The translations under genes were made by a program, and so were the position numbers. 47,655 nucleotides of DNA from an uncultured Saprospiraceae bacterium (lineage in GTDB: Bacteria; Bacteroidota; Bacteroidia; Chitinophagales; Saprospiraceae): contig CALKXE010000152.1 in NCBI GenBank assembly GCA_938003955.1, positions 1 to 47,655 of the forward strand, written 5' to 3'. The notes below the pieces were generated by a model. That model was not told where the DNA came from, did not search any database, and saw only the letters and a program-made list of their open reading frames with translations. The stretch's first letter is position 1. Each line of letters starts with the position of its first letter. Below are positions 17,911-31,000 of the stretch, one piece after another.

Positions 17911-18010
17911 GTTGACAAGGACTTGGGGAGTCCTCTACTCTTGTGGTATAGCGAGCGCTCTAGGGTGGTTGTATGTAAAAGTGGTCTAACTAGAACCGTG
18001 CCACTTTATG
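17911..18010. other. Structured AT/GC-mixed intergenic segment upstream of mraZ
   Basis: In the 631-nt region between the mraZ start and the DUF937 gene, several complementary segments cluster. AAAGTGG (17978-17984) pairs with CCACTTT (18001-18007), GGACT (17919-17923) pairs with AGTCC (17929-17933) and is extended by ACAA/TTGT (17915-17918 with 17941-17944), and GAGCGCTC (17953-17960) is self-complementary. On the minus strand TATATTTG (18023-18016) matches a -7 element just before the first hairpin. It could be a small RNA or long mraZ leader; I could not match it to a known RNA or a tRNA. The rest of the spacer shows only AT-rich DNA. Confidence 0.3.
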
Positions 18011-18230
18011 ATCGCAAATATACATATTATATTTATAATACATATGTATCAACTTAATAATTCGACAATTAGTTAATAAACAGTTCCGAAAGACAATGAA
18101 CTAGACCACTGTCGAATCCATTAATTATCGAACCAATTACCCTAGACATATGGAATCTGAGTTACGCTTACTAATTACGTTAGAATTCAATAATGGTAGA
18201 ATAAAAGCTTCCTAAAATCAATACTATAAA

Positions 18231-18293
18231 ATGAAAAACGAACAATACAATGCCCTCTACAGAGACATATATCTTGCTTCTCGTCAATTATAG
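18231..18293 (+). CDS. Very short ORF upstream of the DUF937 gene
   Basis: ATG at 18231 opens 20 codons (MKNEQYNALYRDIYLASRQL) ending at TAG 18291-18293. In another frame, codons from 18297 reading IADINNEIDHLGQNKLNIH run without a stop into the DUF937 start at 18355. The two stretches read like one small helical protein broken by a stop and frameshift, or like a leader peptide followed by an upstream extension. Evidence is limited to amino-acid character and position. Confidence 0.25.
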   Translation: MKNEQYNALYRDIYLASRQL

Positions 18294-18354
18294 TTAGATT
18301 GCTGATATTAACAACGAAATAGACCATCTTGGTCAAAACAAACTAAATATACAT

Positions 18355-18975
18355 ATGTCAAACTTAATAAATGAAGTAGCAAGACACCTTAATGATGATG
18401 TAATCATCCAACTCTCTAAACAATTAGGAGCTCAAGATCCTAACATAGTAAAGAAGGCAACCCAAGGTGTAACTGAACTGTTACTTAATGCTATATCACG
18501 AAATGCGAACAATCAACAAAGTGGAGGTGGATTATACGGTGCTATAAAAAACGATCATGATGGAGGAATACTTGGAGATCTAATGAATGTGCTCGGGGGA
18601 AGAAAGCAAGTAAGCAATCCTAAAACAATGAACGGTACTGGTATCGTAAATCATCTATTGGGCAAAAGACAACTAGAAGCTGCACAGATCATACAGCAAA
18701 TGAGCGGTCTTGACATCTTCAAATCTGGCGTATTGATGCAATTAGTAGCGCCTGTAATCATGGGAGTAGTTGGTCAACAACAAAAATCTAGCAGTCTTGA
18801 TCTCGGAGGCCTAGCAAAAGTATTGATGGGTGGCGTACATAATCAATCACAACAACAGCAGCAAAGTGGTGCCCAAGGAGGTGGAAGTATCTTCAAAAAG
18901 CTTCTTGATATGGATGGCGATGGTAACGTGATGGATGATCTTATGAGTATTGGAATGAAGATACTAACGAAATAA
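18355..18975 (+). CDS. DUF937-type protein with C-terminal acidic Ca-loop-like motif
   Basis: The 206-residue product starts MSNLINEVARHL and has an N-terminal helical part with NPIVKKATQG-like helix (actual DPNIVKKATQGV near 28) and small-residue segments (GGILGDLMNVLGG, VAPVIMGVVGQQ) that resemble DUF937 proteins, whose function is not established. A Q-rich linker (about residues 160-175) precedes LLDMDGDGNVMDDL near 190. That segment has the D-x-D-x-D-G pattern of EF-hand or dockerin calcium loops and is a recurring end of DUF937-like proteins as I recall. No signal peptide is visible. It is alone on this strand, followed 24 nt later by a strong terminator. Confidence 0.75.
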   Translation: MSNLINEVARHLNDDVIIQLSKQLGAQDPNIVKKATQGVTELLLNAISRNANNQQSGGGLYGAIKNDHDGGILGDLMNVLGGRKQVSNPKTMNGTGIVNHLLGKRQLEAAQIIQQMSGLDIFKSGVLMQLVAPVIMGVVGQQQKSSSLDLGGLAKVLMGGVHNQSQQQQQSGAQGGGSIFKKLLDMDGDGNVMDDLMSIGMKILTK

Positions 18976-18997
18976 GAATCACAGAGAAATAAAAGTT

Positions 18998-19036
18998 TAA
19001 AGCTGCCGCAACGAATATGTTGCGACAGCTTTTTTA
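18998..19036 (+). terminator. Rho-independent terminator after the DUF937 gene (possibly bidirectional)
   Basis: AAGCTG-C-CGCAAC (19000-19012) pairs with GTTGCG-A-CAGCTT (19019-19031), with one internal mismatch and a six-base loop, and is followed by a T-run to 19035. On the minus strand the same stem is followed by TTTAAACTTTTATTT, so it may also end the convergent 16-kb gene whose stop is at 19079. Confidence 0.85.
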
Positions 19037-19078
19037 ATTTAAAGTCCTCATATGAATTTATTGGCCCCGCTCAACGTA

Positions 19079-22000
19079 TCATTCACATCCATCTGGTCTC
19101 ACAATAATATTAGCTCCATCTCCTGCATTTAACAGATCTACTATTGTCACTTTTGGAGCACTTAGAATAATATTTACTCCAGCTGGAATATTCAAATTTC
19201 CAGTTACTCTAATTTCCTGTCTCGCTTCGAATGTTTTATCCAATGCAAACGGAGTTCCCGTAGGTCCTATGATCAACATGTCACTACAAGGGTTTGCCTC
19301 AAAGACAATCTCATACGGATTCAAGACATCTCCTACTCCATTTATATCAAAAGACAATTGGTTAGTAGCTTGAGAAACAGTGCCCTCGCTGGCATCATAG
19401 TATCTTATGTCATAAGACCCAGATGTACTCTCAGCGAGCATACTGACCTCATAGACCATCAATGCATCGATGTATTCTATCGAACCAAGTGCCCTGATCG
19501 TATCATTTTCGAAGAACGCAACCATATCGGCAGGATCACTAGCTGCTACTCCGCCTACCAAGACCTCTGCGATCACAGGCATTATTGCATCATCAGCCAG
19601 ATCTGGTAGCACCCATGTCAATGGATCATTAGGATCGACAATAGCAGACGATCTAGCTAGATCGTCAATCTCTTCGCCTTTGGCATTGTTTTCGGGCATC
19701 CATGTGAGGTTCGCTCCATTCGGATTACCACTATAGAGTTTATAAAGATTGTTCGGCTCCATGTTGTCCAGTGTACCATCAGTCCAATTCGTAATAAAAT
19801 CATAATTGGCAAATTTCGTTGTGCCTCCTGGAAGAGGGAAATCCAATTTGATTCTATCATTTGGTGTAGTGTTGGCAGCGTTGAACTCGAGTACATCATT
19901 GATATCTTCCACATTCTCGAATGGGAATCCGATCCAGTTCCACCCTGACTTCAACTGTAGATCGATCGGTGTCGCAGCAGACCCCGTCACTCTAAGCGTA
20001 TCAGGACCAGCATCTAGATAAATCATATATCCTTCATGGTTACTGATGGATGTAAGATTAGATGCTCCGAAGTTAAACCAACCTGTAGAGTCAGTGTATT
20101 GACTAAACTTATCTCCAGTTACAATCAAGTCTCCATCTGTTAAATTAGCAAGCGTACGAAGCTTGTGCTTTACACTCATATCTGTAGTTATATGAGGAAG
20201 TGAGAATCCAGTCCAACCTTGTCTAAGAGGAATATACCTCGCTCTATCATACTCCGCATCTACGGTCAGGATCTCGGGATTGGCAGTTGTACCTCTTATA
20301 GTACCATCTACAAAAAAGATCGTATCCGTAGGCTGACCATCGTATTCTATTCCAAGATCTGCATCCCAGATTCTAAATTCTAGAGGCGTATCAGTACCAT
20401 CGTCTGGTCGTCCATAGACAGTGAGGTACGAAGCATAGAATTCTCCTGATTCTGTGATCGGAGCGACACCTCTTATTTCATTGCCTACCCACACAGAAAT
20501 CAGATCTGTAATGTCCGTAGAGATAACATCAGGATCATCTGTAGTATAGTTCCAGTTGGCAATCAAATTCATATTTGTCTGGAAATCTCCCGGATCTACT
20601 GTCCAATTAGGTGGCTTGACTAGTACTTTCAATTGGATATGCACCTGCGGCGTACTTCCTAACACACCAGGACCTACTACATTAATCGTTTCGTTGTAGA
20701 CATCCTCTGGAAGTGAAGCGTCGATTTCCATAGTGATCGCTCTTCCTGCAGGATTCACAGTAAACAGAGGAGGAGTTATTGGATTTGTAATCGTCAACCA
20801 ATCATCGAATACGCCATCGGCAGCTTCTAGGTCGAGATCCGAAACTTCTATGGTTCCGCTGTTTTCAAGGTTTACTGTCAAATTTTGAATATCGTCTCGA
20901 TACATACTGATTCTCACAGTATCTGCATCTGCCCAATATAACTGTTGTGTCACGACACGGAATGTCCAACTGTGTGGTTGAGAAATATTCCCTTCTATAG
21001 ATGCAATATTATCTATGTTGATCGTCAAAAACTGACCATCATAAACAGACATTGGATCATCCATCACAAAGATCAATTTATTGGCATAACAACTAAGGGT
21101 GAAAGGCACGTCTAATCCTGTCGTTTCATTGTAAACTGAAATATTACTATTGATAAACGATTGATTGATCAGCGCACAATCCAGATCCTTGTTGAATGTA
21201 AATGATATCTCATCGCCTTCTGTCCATATCTGATCTGCAGGTTGCGGATTACCAAACAGGTTAAGACCATCTCTTGCTATCTTACCTGAGATTACGTTGG
21301 ATATTGTAGCAGAGAAATTACTACAAACCATCTTTGTACGTACCTCATAATCCCCATCTGGGTATGTGCCTTCTGTAGTAGGGATAGACCAAATGAAGAA
21401 ATACTTTTCTATCTGACCTTCCGCATAATCTTCATCATTAGCAGCAAGTGAATCAGCAATAATGAAATTGCCTTGCTCCAGTTCTTGTGCCGGTATATCT
21501 GTCCAATCACTACCCGACCCGATTCTACGATATTGTGCTGTAGCATCTACTAGGAATGGATTTGTCGGATCATAATCTTGCATTGTAATGACCAGTTTGG
21601 TCGTATCATCATTGATCACCCAGTTTTCGATCGGTGACACGATCGTGACGGGACTACAAGGATTAACAAAGTAAGCTGATGCATATACATACTCTCTAGG
21701 TCCCTCACCACAAGTCGGCTCGAAGCCAATCTGGATATCCGGATAATCATACTCCGTCGGTCCTCTTTCTATAGTCAGGGTAAGATCTTGGAAATCGCCC
21801 ACAGCAAATGAATCAACATATTCTGCATTGTTCAGACTTACACCATTGAGTTTGACGATCGCTCCATTAGGATTAGAACTGGACTCTAAGAACAGTTTCA
21901 GCTCCCTAGTAGGCTCCGAAGCAATAGGAGATTGATTGTCAGCTCTAATGATAAATGTAGCCGCTTCATCGGCAGGAACATTAAACAGCGAATGCGTCGG

Positions 22001-25000
22001 TCCTCCAGCTCCAGTAACAATGTCTTTTACAATAACCATCGCAGGATCATCTACAAACACAGACCCATCCTCTGGAGGACAACTACTATGACCACCGAAG
22101 TAATCAAAGTATGGTGTCATATTCGGTGCTACTCCCTGTATCACAGCAAAACTAAATGCATCTATATTATCATCATCGAATATGGTATATCCAACTTCTA
22201 CAGCTTCCTCTATGCTACTAGTAAAGTTATTAGATCTAGTCGCTTGTGTCTCGATGGTTACTCCTACCGTAAATTCTGTACTGGTCACCTCGGTCACCTT
22301 TCCAAAAATCACACCTGCACCTAGACCAGCAAATCCACCTGTCTCCAATGTCACATCTCCTCCAATAGATCCAGCAATATCTAGCTCTGTACCGAGGTAT
22401 ATACTTTGATTCATGGTGGTCTCACTTGCAGATACATTTTCTATAGATTCTTCAATAGTTATATTACCACCAGTGGTGATATTCTTCACTTGATCGCCGA
22501 ACTGAGCAGTATAGTCTATAAGACCAGGATTAGATAATACGGAACCGAGATCTACTAAGTCGAAACCTACGCCTGGGATACTTAGGTCAACATCATTTTG
22601 ATCTCCTGTGTATGGGAATGACCAGATGTTGAGGTCACCTCCTTGCTGAATATTTCTGATAGCTGCGGATGCTGCGTTATAAATATTAATCAATTGCTGA
22701 TCCCAGATAATCTCATCTTTGAGTACAAACTCTCCATTGACATCGTCCCCAAAGAATGGCTTGATCTGCGCCTGCCAGTATCCTAACTGAGTTATATGGT
22801 TAGCAGATATCAATTCGGATGGTTTTAATGTACATAGTACGTAGTACGGCACTGTTTTGACATCATGATACAGAAGCACTTCCTTCCAGTTACTGATATT
22901 ACTATTGAGGAAGACCCTTGCATCTTGAGTTGTGAGCTCCTCTCCGTTACGAGAAATCGTCAGCATATCAGCCTCTAATCTCAATGAATCATTTATAAAT
23001 CCTTGAATAATTTCCTCCACTTGAGAAATCTGATACGACCATGTGGTTGTTGCAGCATTCGGCGATATACCGATCTTCTTTTCCACTATGATTTCATCAC
23101 ACTCCCCTACTCGGAACTCTCTTATTGTTCCAAATTGCGTGACTAATCCTGTACCTACGATGACATCTGCACCTCTTCCGATGTTATCTTCGTCATCACT
23201 TGTTGATATAGTCACTGATGTAGTGATCTCATTGCTGAGGACTATAGATTGCTCTTTAGTATATCCCCCATTAATACTTGTATTGAGATCTACACCGATG
23301 CTAAATACTTCCGTCTCTAGTTCTGTATAAAGAGATCCATCGAAAGAGTTTTCTACTGTCATCTCAGTCTCGAAATTGATCGTCTGACCTGCTGCGATAT
23401 AAGACGAACTCTGATCTCCCGGAGGATCTCTAAGTACCATCAATGGATAAGGCACTGCATCATTACCACTGGCAGGATCTACAATTATATCCGTACCCGG
23501 TATTGCAATTGATCCTTCTACAAAAGCAGCTCTGATCTTGCGACCCAAGAATATGCCATCATCTGACTTATAATCAAATGTAATAGCAAATGCATGAGGG
23601 AATACTGGATTAGGATTACCCGCTGTAAACGTATAGGTAGGGAAGCTCTCGGTTACTTTATCATATCGAACGATCACTGGTCCATCATCTGTAGATGCGG
23701 GGTTTGTGATCTCTATCAATCCTTCTTCGACAGAACATTGTGATCCATCGAACACTTCGAATACATTAAGATTGAGCGTATAAGTCTCTTGCTGACTGAG
23801 CGCTGCAGTCTGCGTATTACAAATGATATTGTCTAGCCCACTGACTTCTATATTTGCCGCTTTATGGAAGGTAAACTGTCTTTCCGACATCTCCTCGATT
23901 TCCATCTTGGTCAATGTCTCAATAGAGTCGATATGTGTATTCAAAAGATTGAGCGACATCGGGAAGTTAGCATAATAGTCTAAAGCTTGCTGATTGGTCG
24001 CTGTCGGAACATCAACACCTACGACCTGCATTCTATAATTTTGTGGGATGAGTGGTACTGTCAGATTACCTGTAGAACTAGTCTGGTATACTTCATCAAA
24101 ACATCCATCGAGTGTCCTAATTCTTACGTCCCACTTTCCTGTAGATATCGGATCATTACATGTATTCTTGACTCTTAGGTCAATATCATAAGTAAGCTCA
24201 TCATTGAAGTTGATCTCTGTAATGATCGGCAGTGATGTGAAATCTGTAATAATAGTATCTGCATCGGGTTGGAAGTTATATGTAGTTACTACTTGCTCTA
24301 CATCTAATGACTGATCTATTCTGATCCGTAATTCTTGTAGATTTTCTACGAATGGATCAATGACCAATGAGTAATTTCCTTCTGCATCTGTGTACGCCTC
24401 TTGTCCTACTAGTGCCACACCATCTTGTATCAGCGTGATTTTTATTCCCTCTAGCGGACAACTAATATCAGGCTGTGCGACTGTTCCTTTGACAACATAA
24501 GCTGTCACATCAAAGAAATCAACTACAGCTTGCGTAGGATCACTCAACGGATTGAACAAGGCAATATTAGTCGTCTGTGGTATGATCACATGGTCAAGAA
24601 ACTCTCCTATGACTTCGTACTCTGTTATGGAGCCATCTGCACTGTCATAATATACATCATTGAAGAGATACTGACCATTGCTGAGTGTCTGTGTTTTGTA
24701 AGTGAATACTTCTCCATCGACAATACCTGTTGCTGTAATATTTACATTCGGTATCGGCACTAAGCCAAGCTGTGTCTTGACAGATCCTTGAAGAACTCCG
24801 TTAGAACTATTATACCCTTCCTCACTCGTTCCATAACTTTCGAATGGCACTAGATTATTGACTGACTTGACAGCGTATATGTAAGGCTGTCCTGCATTGC
24901 CACTATTGTCATCCCAAGCATCAGCATATACTCCTGGAGCAATAACAGTCATGGTTGCCTTATCTCTATATGTCAAAAACTCCTCATCTCTATAAATATT

Positions 25001-28000
25001 GAATCCTGCGAGCATATCGAAATTACCATCGAACTCCCATGAAATAGTAGTCTTATCAGGATCGAAGTCAGCTGAAATACCGTCTGTTGCATTGGCCTTG
25101 TTTGGTGCAATGAGGAGATTTCCGAGCACTAAAGACCCTTTATTTAAGGGGCCATCTTGTATCGTCCCAACACCCCAAGCATCCTTAGATAGAGCGACAC
25201 TCCAACCTGCTAACTCATCGATGCTCTCATCACTATTAACAACTTCATCGATCACCTCAAATGTACCATTGACATTCGAAAGTAAAGTTGCTCTACCACC
25301 ATTCACCGTTCCATTTTGAGTCGTAAACGGAGAACCTACAGCTACGTATATGGCATCGTCGACTGGAGATGCGATTTTCTGTACAGCTACACTGAATCCA
25401 AATGTTGAATTGGTTCCATGAGTACCTACGTATTCTAAAGAACTAACTTTAATATTGTTTTCTAACTCTACAACTTTTATTCTTCCAATACTACCACTGT
25501 AAGCTCTATCTCCTATGACCAATGTCTCATCGTTATAGTCTATGTTATCCTGTCCGACGAAACCTATATAATCATATCGATCCGTATTAAAAGGTCCATT
25601 GGATGCCCAATCTCCATTGGAGTCTTTGACATAACCGACTACTTCCGAGTAATTTGCCGCTATATCATTATAAGACACCGCACTAAATCCAGCATCTATA
25701 GCTACGCCATATCCAAATCTTTGCACACCTCCGCTGCTGACCGCTGTGTTTCCAGCTACAGATCCATTAGGCGTCCATAAACCATCGGACTGACGTTTAT
25801 ACCAGTGCACTACTCCAAAAGATGACACTGTAGGATTGCCAATAATAATATCATCATTATCAATATCAACAGACCAACCAAAGTTAGTTACTGTTCCTGA
25901 TTGCAACACTACAGGTCTATCACTCCATATGTCTCCTTCAAGTTCATAAACATAGACTGCACCATTCGTCTCAAACTTAGGTGCACCTACTACGATAGTA
26001 TTACCAGATATAGCAACTGCATGACCGAAATCAATATTAAGGTTTGGAAAAGTTTCCAATAATTCTGGTGACGTTATGGTCTGATAAAGACTCCAGCCAC
26101 CATTCACTCTTCTATAGATTAAGATACTTTCCGTACCGTTAATGGCACCACTAACTGCCCAATCTCCGTCAATATCAGTAGAATAACCATTTCGTCCAAT
26201 AAGAATATTTCCCTCTAAGACTTCATCTTCATCTCCAGTAATCTGTCTAGCACACCATCCATCTCTTACATCTGTCCACTGAGAATATGTAGTCTGTCCT
26301 TCATTGATTCTAGATGCTCGCATCCGATACTGGTACTTATCGTCTGAAAAATCATTGACAACATCAATGAATCGACGCTTACCCGTGCTAAACACCTCAA
26401 CAACACCCAAAGTGATGTTTTCTAAGTAAAATGAATCCACAAAAGCTTCTGTAGAAAATGCCCAATCGATCTCGACATGATTCTCAAAAGTACCCTGAGA
26501 AGCGGTGAAGTCTTGTGGTGTCGGTACGATTGGATAAGTAATGGTCTCTTCACATAATACACTTCCGAAATACGTCACTCCAATTCTTCTATCAAATGCT
26601 CTCACCGAATAAGTGTAGACCTGACCTGGCAAGCCAGTAAAATCTTGTGCTGTATAATCTGAAACACCCTCTGTATCTATCGAACTCAAGACTGTATCGA
26701 TCACTACGCCATCTCTTAAGATCTGGAAGCCATCAACTACAAATTGGTCATATGTGAAATTAATCTCTGCAGATCCTAGTACATTGTTCTGCGCTACATC
26801 TAATCCACTGACCTCGGCCAATTGTGGGTAGACGATACTTTCTTGTAAAAATAATTCTTCTATACCAGAGGTATATCTATCTCCATCACGCTCTACATAA
26901 GGTAGCACATGATAGGTATGATTTATTCCTGGCAATCCACTGTAGTCATCATATATCGCCACATTTCCAGTCATCAAGGTATCGCCCACTGCAACTGGTA
27001 AGTCTCCAAATGCTAATGACTGATCGTCGATCTCTGCGATCAATTGTCCATCTCTATATATCTCGAATCCTTGCGCCGCATCAGGAGCATATTCCCATCT
27101 GATAGACACATGATTATCATTGGTCAGTGTACCCGTACAAGCTGGAACAAATCCATTGACCTCTACTGACAGATTTTTAGCTTCTCCTACTCCCTTGTAT
27201 GTCTTTGTCAAAGAGACAGGAAGCGAGATATTAGGATTATTTATGGCGCTCACCTCGTACTGATATTCGACACCTGGGATACCTGTGCTGTCATACCACA
27301 TCATCGGACTACCAGCTGGAATAGCTGCCATAAATTCGTTATTTCTTCTGATTCGATAGAAATCATGATTATCCAATGGATGTGACCATTGCACAAGCAT
27401 CAAGTTCATATCAGCAAATGCCGTTACGGTAAGATTCTCTACTGGCAATATTGCTGGAAAGACTGCAGCGGCTCCTACTTTCGCAGAAAACACTCTGCCC
27501 TCTATCTCTGACTTATACGCTCTTACACTATATACATATCCTATCCCTGCAAAGCCACTTCTATCCTTATATGTAAATCCATCTCCTTTTCTGACTTCTT
27601 GGATCAGTTGATTTTCTCTAAATACTTGGAATCCATCATAGTACTCGTGCTCTGGTGACCACGTGACTTCTACAAACATACTATCTGCATGAGATATAGC
27701 ATTGACACCTGCGATCGAGGTTACAACATTAGACGGGTCATATTCTGAGTATTCGAGGAAATCTACCTTATATTCTCTATCACTTGTTATGTCGACATGT
27801 TCTTGACCAAAACTAAAAAACTCAGTTTCTGATACTGCAAAATCAGCATTATTACTAAAAATATTAATCTGATATTGTAGTCCAGGTGTATGAGGAATAT
27901 CATCAAAATAATAACTTCCTGTAGCATCAGTCAAAGTAGATCCTTGATAAACACCTTCAGCAATTCCATTGAATTCAGATTGATTTCGATAGCGGACATT

Positions 28001-31000
28001 GACACCTTCTAAACCTGCACCTGTTGTAACGTTTGAGATACGACCCTCGATTCGCATATTAGATGGAAGTCTTCCTTCTGCTAATACATACTCTGACTCA
28101 TTACTATTGAACAATGATGTAATCTTGTACAGTACAGTCGGATCACTAGGTGCATCATAATCATAGTATGCTCTTGCTGTCGGTGGTAGCGTATCTATCG
28201 CAACAGTATCTCTGTAAATTATAAATTCTGATTGCTTGGCTGCGTTCCATTCCCAGCATAACTTGATGTGCCCTGGGATATCCTTACTTGCTGTAAAGTT
28301 TACTGGTAGTGGTTCATTCGTCCCACCATTGAGCGGCTTGGCATCGATACTCAGTGCCTGAGAATAGTACCTCGAGGAATCTATGTCAAAGTAAGCTCGG
28401 AGTGTATACTCATAGTCTGTAGTGACATAGTCGTCTAAAAATAAATTAAATACAGGATTTGATAAAAAGTCATCAAATCTCTCGATTGATCCCGGTAGTG
28501 TTGCTATTAGGTCCGAGCTACCACCATTGGTAATGTCTCTACGCAATAATTCATATCCAGAATAATTAAAATAAAGCTGACTAACATTTCCCTGCGTAAT
28601 ACTATTATCCGTCCATGTCAATCCGACTCTTCCGACTTCCTCGGTCTTCTGTAGGTTAGTAGGAGCCACAATCTCTGGACATACTCTTTCAAAGATCGTA
28701 TCTCTCGTGTATCGATTACCATTTAGATCGAGGTAGGTACTTATTTTGTAAGTATAATTTTGATTAGGAATACCAAGCGCATCCCACACTTGTACTGTCG
28801 TCTGAGCATCCGAATTGGTTACTATAAACTGCTTCGTCAGATCACCGATTTCTGTGTACTCTTCATCTGGTGCTCCTTGCTCTTTGCGCGAAACATTGAC
28901 TCCGGTAAAGACAGCCGCTTCGTAGAATTCTCCAAATGTGTTCATTATATCCAAATCCACCACAATTGCTCGATCAGTAGGAGGAAATGCAAATGGGTCA
29001 GTAGTGACGACACCTGGTTTCCATAAAGGCAATGCTGTAAACGTATCTATCGCTGAACTCGCAGATTCGTAGGTCGCACCATTTATCTTTTTATAAGTAC
29101 GAATGGTAAAATATGCTTCTTCCTCTGGAGGAGCGATGAAGGCATAATCTCGATTATCATTAGGTCCGACCTCTCCTATCAAGATATTGTTTCTAAATAC
29201 TCTAAACCCATCAAAATTTTCTGACAAGAAAGGTATGTTGCTCCAATTAAAAATAACTTTTGGATCTACAAGCTCTCCCGTATTATTCTGAGTCTGACTA
29301 TCAAATGTCACTTCAAAAGATGTAACTGGAGACAACTCAGGATATGTCGCAGACACCTCGCGGATCTCAGAATTGATATCGACTCCTGATGCATATGTAA
29401 ATGCCTCCAGTGCGTACACATAACTAAACCCAGGTACACCCGTACGGTCCACAAAAGAATCAAGCTTCCCCGCTGTATCATTGCCTTCAAAAATCAACTC
29501 ACCATTTCTCTTCAGCGTAAAGCTTGTGACTATACCTGCATCATATGTATAATCCCAATCTATCACTACGAGATCTTGTGGCTCACGCTCATCGGCTGTC
29601 AGCGTATCCAATAGTGTCACTGGTGTGACTATGATATCTTGATTATCTGTAAATAGTAAATCTGTTTTCTCTGGGAATGCACTATTCAACTCAAATGAAA
29701 TAATCTCTGGAGCAAAGTCACTTCCATCTCGGGTAGCAGTCACATTGAAATTACTAGATAATTTGTACACAACATCTGGAATCGAAAATTTGCCTTCTAT
29801 ATCTGACTGTGTTATAAAAATATCAAATGACTCCACTTGACCTTGTACGATACTATCTCTAGAAAGGGTAACTGTAGCCCCAGGAACGGGAAAACCACCT
29901 TCTTCTGTAACTAATCTACCCGCTACTAAACCATTTGGTTCTGTATATCCGTTATCTGTTACCGTGAGTTTTTCATCTCCATCACGTAAGTATGTCAATG
30001 AATACTCAGAAGTAACCCCATAGATCGGTGACATATCATTGTAGAATGTCTCATTGGCACTGATGGATTGTATTTGGATACCATTTCGCTTGATGATGAT
30101 TGCATCCGCATACATAGATATATCATTCCAAGTCATTGAAACCATGTCGCCCGTACCGCCATCACTGGCTGCAAAATTGACATCAGTAGTCGTTCCTGAT
30201 CCGCATACTTGTGCATAACTCATAGCGAGTGACACACTTCTGGTTTCTATACAATAGTTATATGATGAAGCTTCCTCTATCGAAGTAGTATCATTATCCA
30301 TATTATGATAATCTACATACGCTACAATGAGGCTGTCTTCTGTATATCCTTCTGAGAGAGAAGCGACTTGCATGCCATCTCTAAAGATTCTGAATTCTTC
30401 TGATAATTGAGAATGATTTCTAAATACCAGCTGAATACTATCTGCAGCTTCCGCTTGTGAGATAGAAATTATTTCTGGTTGTTGGAATGGCAGTGTACTA
30501 CCTGTCTTGACTTCGTTACAAAGGGTCTCATTACTTAATCTATTGTAGACACGAAGGACATACATACGTGTATGATCATCTCCTACAATATCTCTAAATG
30601 TACCCGTTATCACATCAGGAGTAAGTGCCGCAGTCGTATATTCTTCTTCGAATAAGATTGTATTAGGTGTAGTAATTAATCTTACGATAATCCCAGTGTC
30701 TTGGGGGACGCAGGCTTTTTTATCTATTGACCAATTGAGATCAATGTAGGCATCTGTCTCATCTACCGATGCATCAAAATAATTAGCACAAGTGACTGAT
30801 AAATTAAAAGATCCAGACGCTCCATCTTTGCCATCGACTATAATGTAATACGTCCCTGGTTGTAGGCCGTAGCTGATCATATCATCTGAAGAATCAACTT
30901 GTCTTGAACTGATTAAAAGATTATTTTCAATACACGTAGAATCAAGTAAGAACAAATCCAAATCAGACGACAATCCGCTTAATGTTGCGTTGATAGTTAC

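Noticed and set aside
17911..18010. tRNA or known small RNA
   Set aside because: No acceptor/T-arm combination such as GGTTC-AA-CC with correct spacing, and no SRP, RNase P, 6S or tmRNA core could be recognised.
21932..22324. Antisense ORFs in the giant gene
   Set aside because: The plus-strand frames here and at 31534-31863 are low-complexity shadows of a strong coding frame on the other strand.
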